Of a stretch of DNA of 64,000 nt, positions 63,061 to 64,000 are shown piece by piece. Source of the stretch: Agrobacterium cucumeris. GTDB taxonomy: Bacteria > Pseudomonadota > Alphaproteobacteria > Rhizobiales > Rhizobiaceae. Made by a program: the position numbers and the translations under genes. Below the pieces are notes generated by a model. It was not told the origin of the DNA and made no database searches. It saw only the letters and a list, made by a program, of their open reading frames with translations. Where the stretch lies: the NCBI RefSeq assembly GCF_030036535.1, contig NZ_CP080388.1, positions 2,134,140 to 2,198,139 of the forward strand. The letters are read 5' to 3'. The first letter of the stretch is position 1; every line of letters begins with the position of its first letter.

Positions 63061-63500
63061 TAGTGCTCAGCAAGGGACAGCTCATTTTTTGATTGGCTGA
63101 TTGTCTGCGGTCGATCACTCATTCTTTATGAGTACTCTGACTTTCTTTCTTCAATCGCCTTATTTTTTCCCCGTTCATCCCCGGCCTTCTCGCCTGACCT
63201 ATACTGTGGCTGTTCCGCGCTGAACCTGAAAACTCAGGTTTGCGCTGGGCCAGTGCCGGTTTTGAGAGAGGACGTCACTCTCATGTTTCCGGTCTCTGAC
63301 AGGCACAGCGCACCGCCAATGAACGGAGGTGAAATGGATTGGGATTGTGGTGGCCCTTTCTATTTCTCCGAATGTCGTTGGCTGATGGTCTGGCCTTGCT
63401 AAAGAATGAATCGCTGATGCGGGGCACTGATAAGTGTCTTTATTTTCCACAGGCGGCAATTTTCAGTGCCCTGTTGTAATGCCATCGAGCTGAAAGGCTG
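63061..63500. other. 440-bp gap with hairpin and a possible leader peptide
   Basis: No long gene. AACCTG-aaaact-CAGGTT (63225-63242), extended by GCGC on both sides, is a strong hairpin. GGAGGT-gaa-ATG at 63325-63336 starts a 22-codon frame (M-D-W-D-C-G-G..., ending at 63402) with an ideal ribosome site. Neither is recognised. Confidence 0.35.
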
Positions 63501-63770
63501 ATGGGAAAAGAGATGAAGCTCAGAACACGGTCGCAACTGCGTCGCGTGATAGGAAAGGTGTGTTCAATGGGTCTCTATGAGATGTACGTTCTTGCTGCTC
63601 GTGCAGATACTGCCCTGCTGAGGAGGAAGCTGGCACGGTCTCTTTATGCCAGGACAAAGCGTCGAAACAGGCAACTCAAGAAGCAATATTTACGCAACCA
63701 GAAGGAGAATTCGGCTTTGTTGGCGGATATGAAGAGGGCAGGCCATACAAGAAGCAGTCGCCTTCCGTAA
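63501..63770 (+). CDS. Small basic hypothetical protein
   Basis: 89 residues, very rich in Arg and Lys (LRTRSQLRRVIGK, RTKRRNRQLKKQY), with no membrane segment. It could start at 63501 or 63513. The charge suggests nucleic-acid binding. It lies in the AT-rich island, and no family is recognised. The sequence after it to 64000 is AT-rich and shows no complete gene. Confidence 0.45.
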   Translation: MGKEMKLRTRSQLRRVIGKVCSMGLYEMYVLAARADTALLRRKLARSLYARTKRRNRQLKKQYLRNQKENSALLADMKRAGHTRSSRLP

Positions 63771-64000
63771 ACATATATTTATATAATAACTAGCGCAAAA
63801 ATATATAGAACATATGTTGCGATGAATTATATATGGACGACTAAAAACGGACGAGAATCCGGTAGGAGAATGGCTTTTGCGGACCTGCAATTTGTGAATT
63901 GCGGGCCGACTACGTGTAAATATATGAGTTTTATGTTGAATTTGCAGATTTGAGCGAAAGATTGTTATGTGCGGAAACTATATGAGTGAGATGGATTTGA

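Noticed and set aside
63195..63205. TGACCTATAC, a partial match to the kinase-promoter palindrome
   Set aside because: Only ten bases match and the second arm is missing, so it is probably chance.
63967..64000. Possible gene start at the window end (ATG at 63967)
   Set aside because: Only eleven codons are visible and the ribosome site is weak, so it cannot be judged.

Overview
The window reads as a high-GC Rhizobiaceae replicon, most likely Agrobacterium. Three proteins are close to ones known from Agrobacterium tumefaciens: a D-psicose (D-allulose) 3-epimerase with all its metal and substrate residues, the CatB xenobiotic acetyltransferase, and an Atu4866-type small protein. Ectoine-degradation, nos, CsbD and EnuR-type genes also fit that group. 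I see no rRNA, tRNA, CRISPR array, transposase or replication origin.

Layout: (1) 1-3.7 kb: the end of a sugar ABC importer with two permeases, two TIM-barrel keto-sugar epimerases and a small kinase, probably for uptake and catabolism of rare ketohexoses. (2) 3.8-7.6 kb: small hypotheticals and a short-chain dehydrogenase divergent from a LysR regulator. (3) 7.7-20.2 kb: an ectoine uptake and degradation cluster (ehuBCDA, doeAB, eutBC, enuR, doeDC, and divergent doeX). (4) 20.3-27.7 kb: MFS exporter, tautomerase/LysR pair, CsbD stress protein, a 24-residue membrane peptide overlapping a larger membrane protein, a diguanylate cyclase and a ferritin-like protein. (5) 27.9-36.7 kb: complete nosRZDFYLX for nitrous oxide reduction, with an FNR/NnrR-type box upstream. 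(6) 37-39.7 kb: a DUF2946-like protein, catB, and a glutathione S-transferase divergent from an HxlR regulator. (7) 39.8-47 kb: a bicupin oxalate decarboxylase, a LuxR-type two-component system plus a lone receiver, and a molybdopterin oxidoreductase of the FdhF/YdeP type. (8) 47.1-58.1 kb: a candidate small RNA, dps, a haloperoxidase-like hydrolase, ohr, an OmpR-type two-component system, two more hydrolases, a DipZ-like thiol-redox protein, cytochrome P460 and a reductase-like protein. (9) 58.2-60.9 kb: a hipA relic and a membrane protein/lipocalin/SDR operon. (10) 61-64 kb: an AT-rich island holding a 37-kDa nucleoid-associated-protein homologue translationally coupled to a RelA/SpoT-domain protein, and a small basic protein.

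The most useful new observations concern regulation and the island. Four transcription units around the OmpR-type two-component genes share one promoter architecture (TAC-N7-TACA, then 25-26 bases, then GGATAC), which looks like a local regulon of hydroperoxide, thiol and haem genes. A second near-identical 14-mer lies upstream of both the oxalate decarboxylase operon and its neighbouring kinase operon. A third shared sequence lies just upstream of enuR and of the eutB-led ectoine operon. The nucleoid-protein/RelA-SpoT pair is the best candidate for an undescribed system, possibly a toxin-antitoxin or phage-defence unit.

All family assignments come from reading motifs and recalled homologues. 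No search was run.
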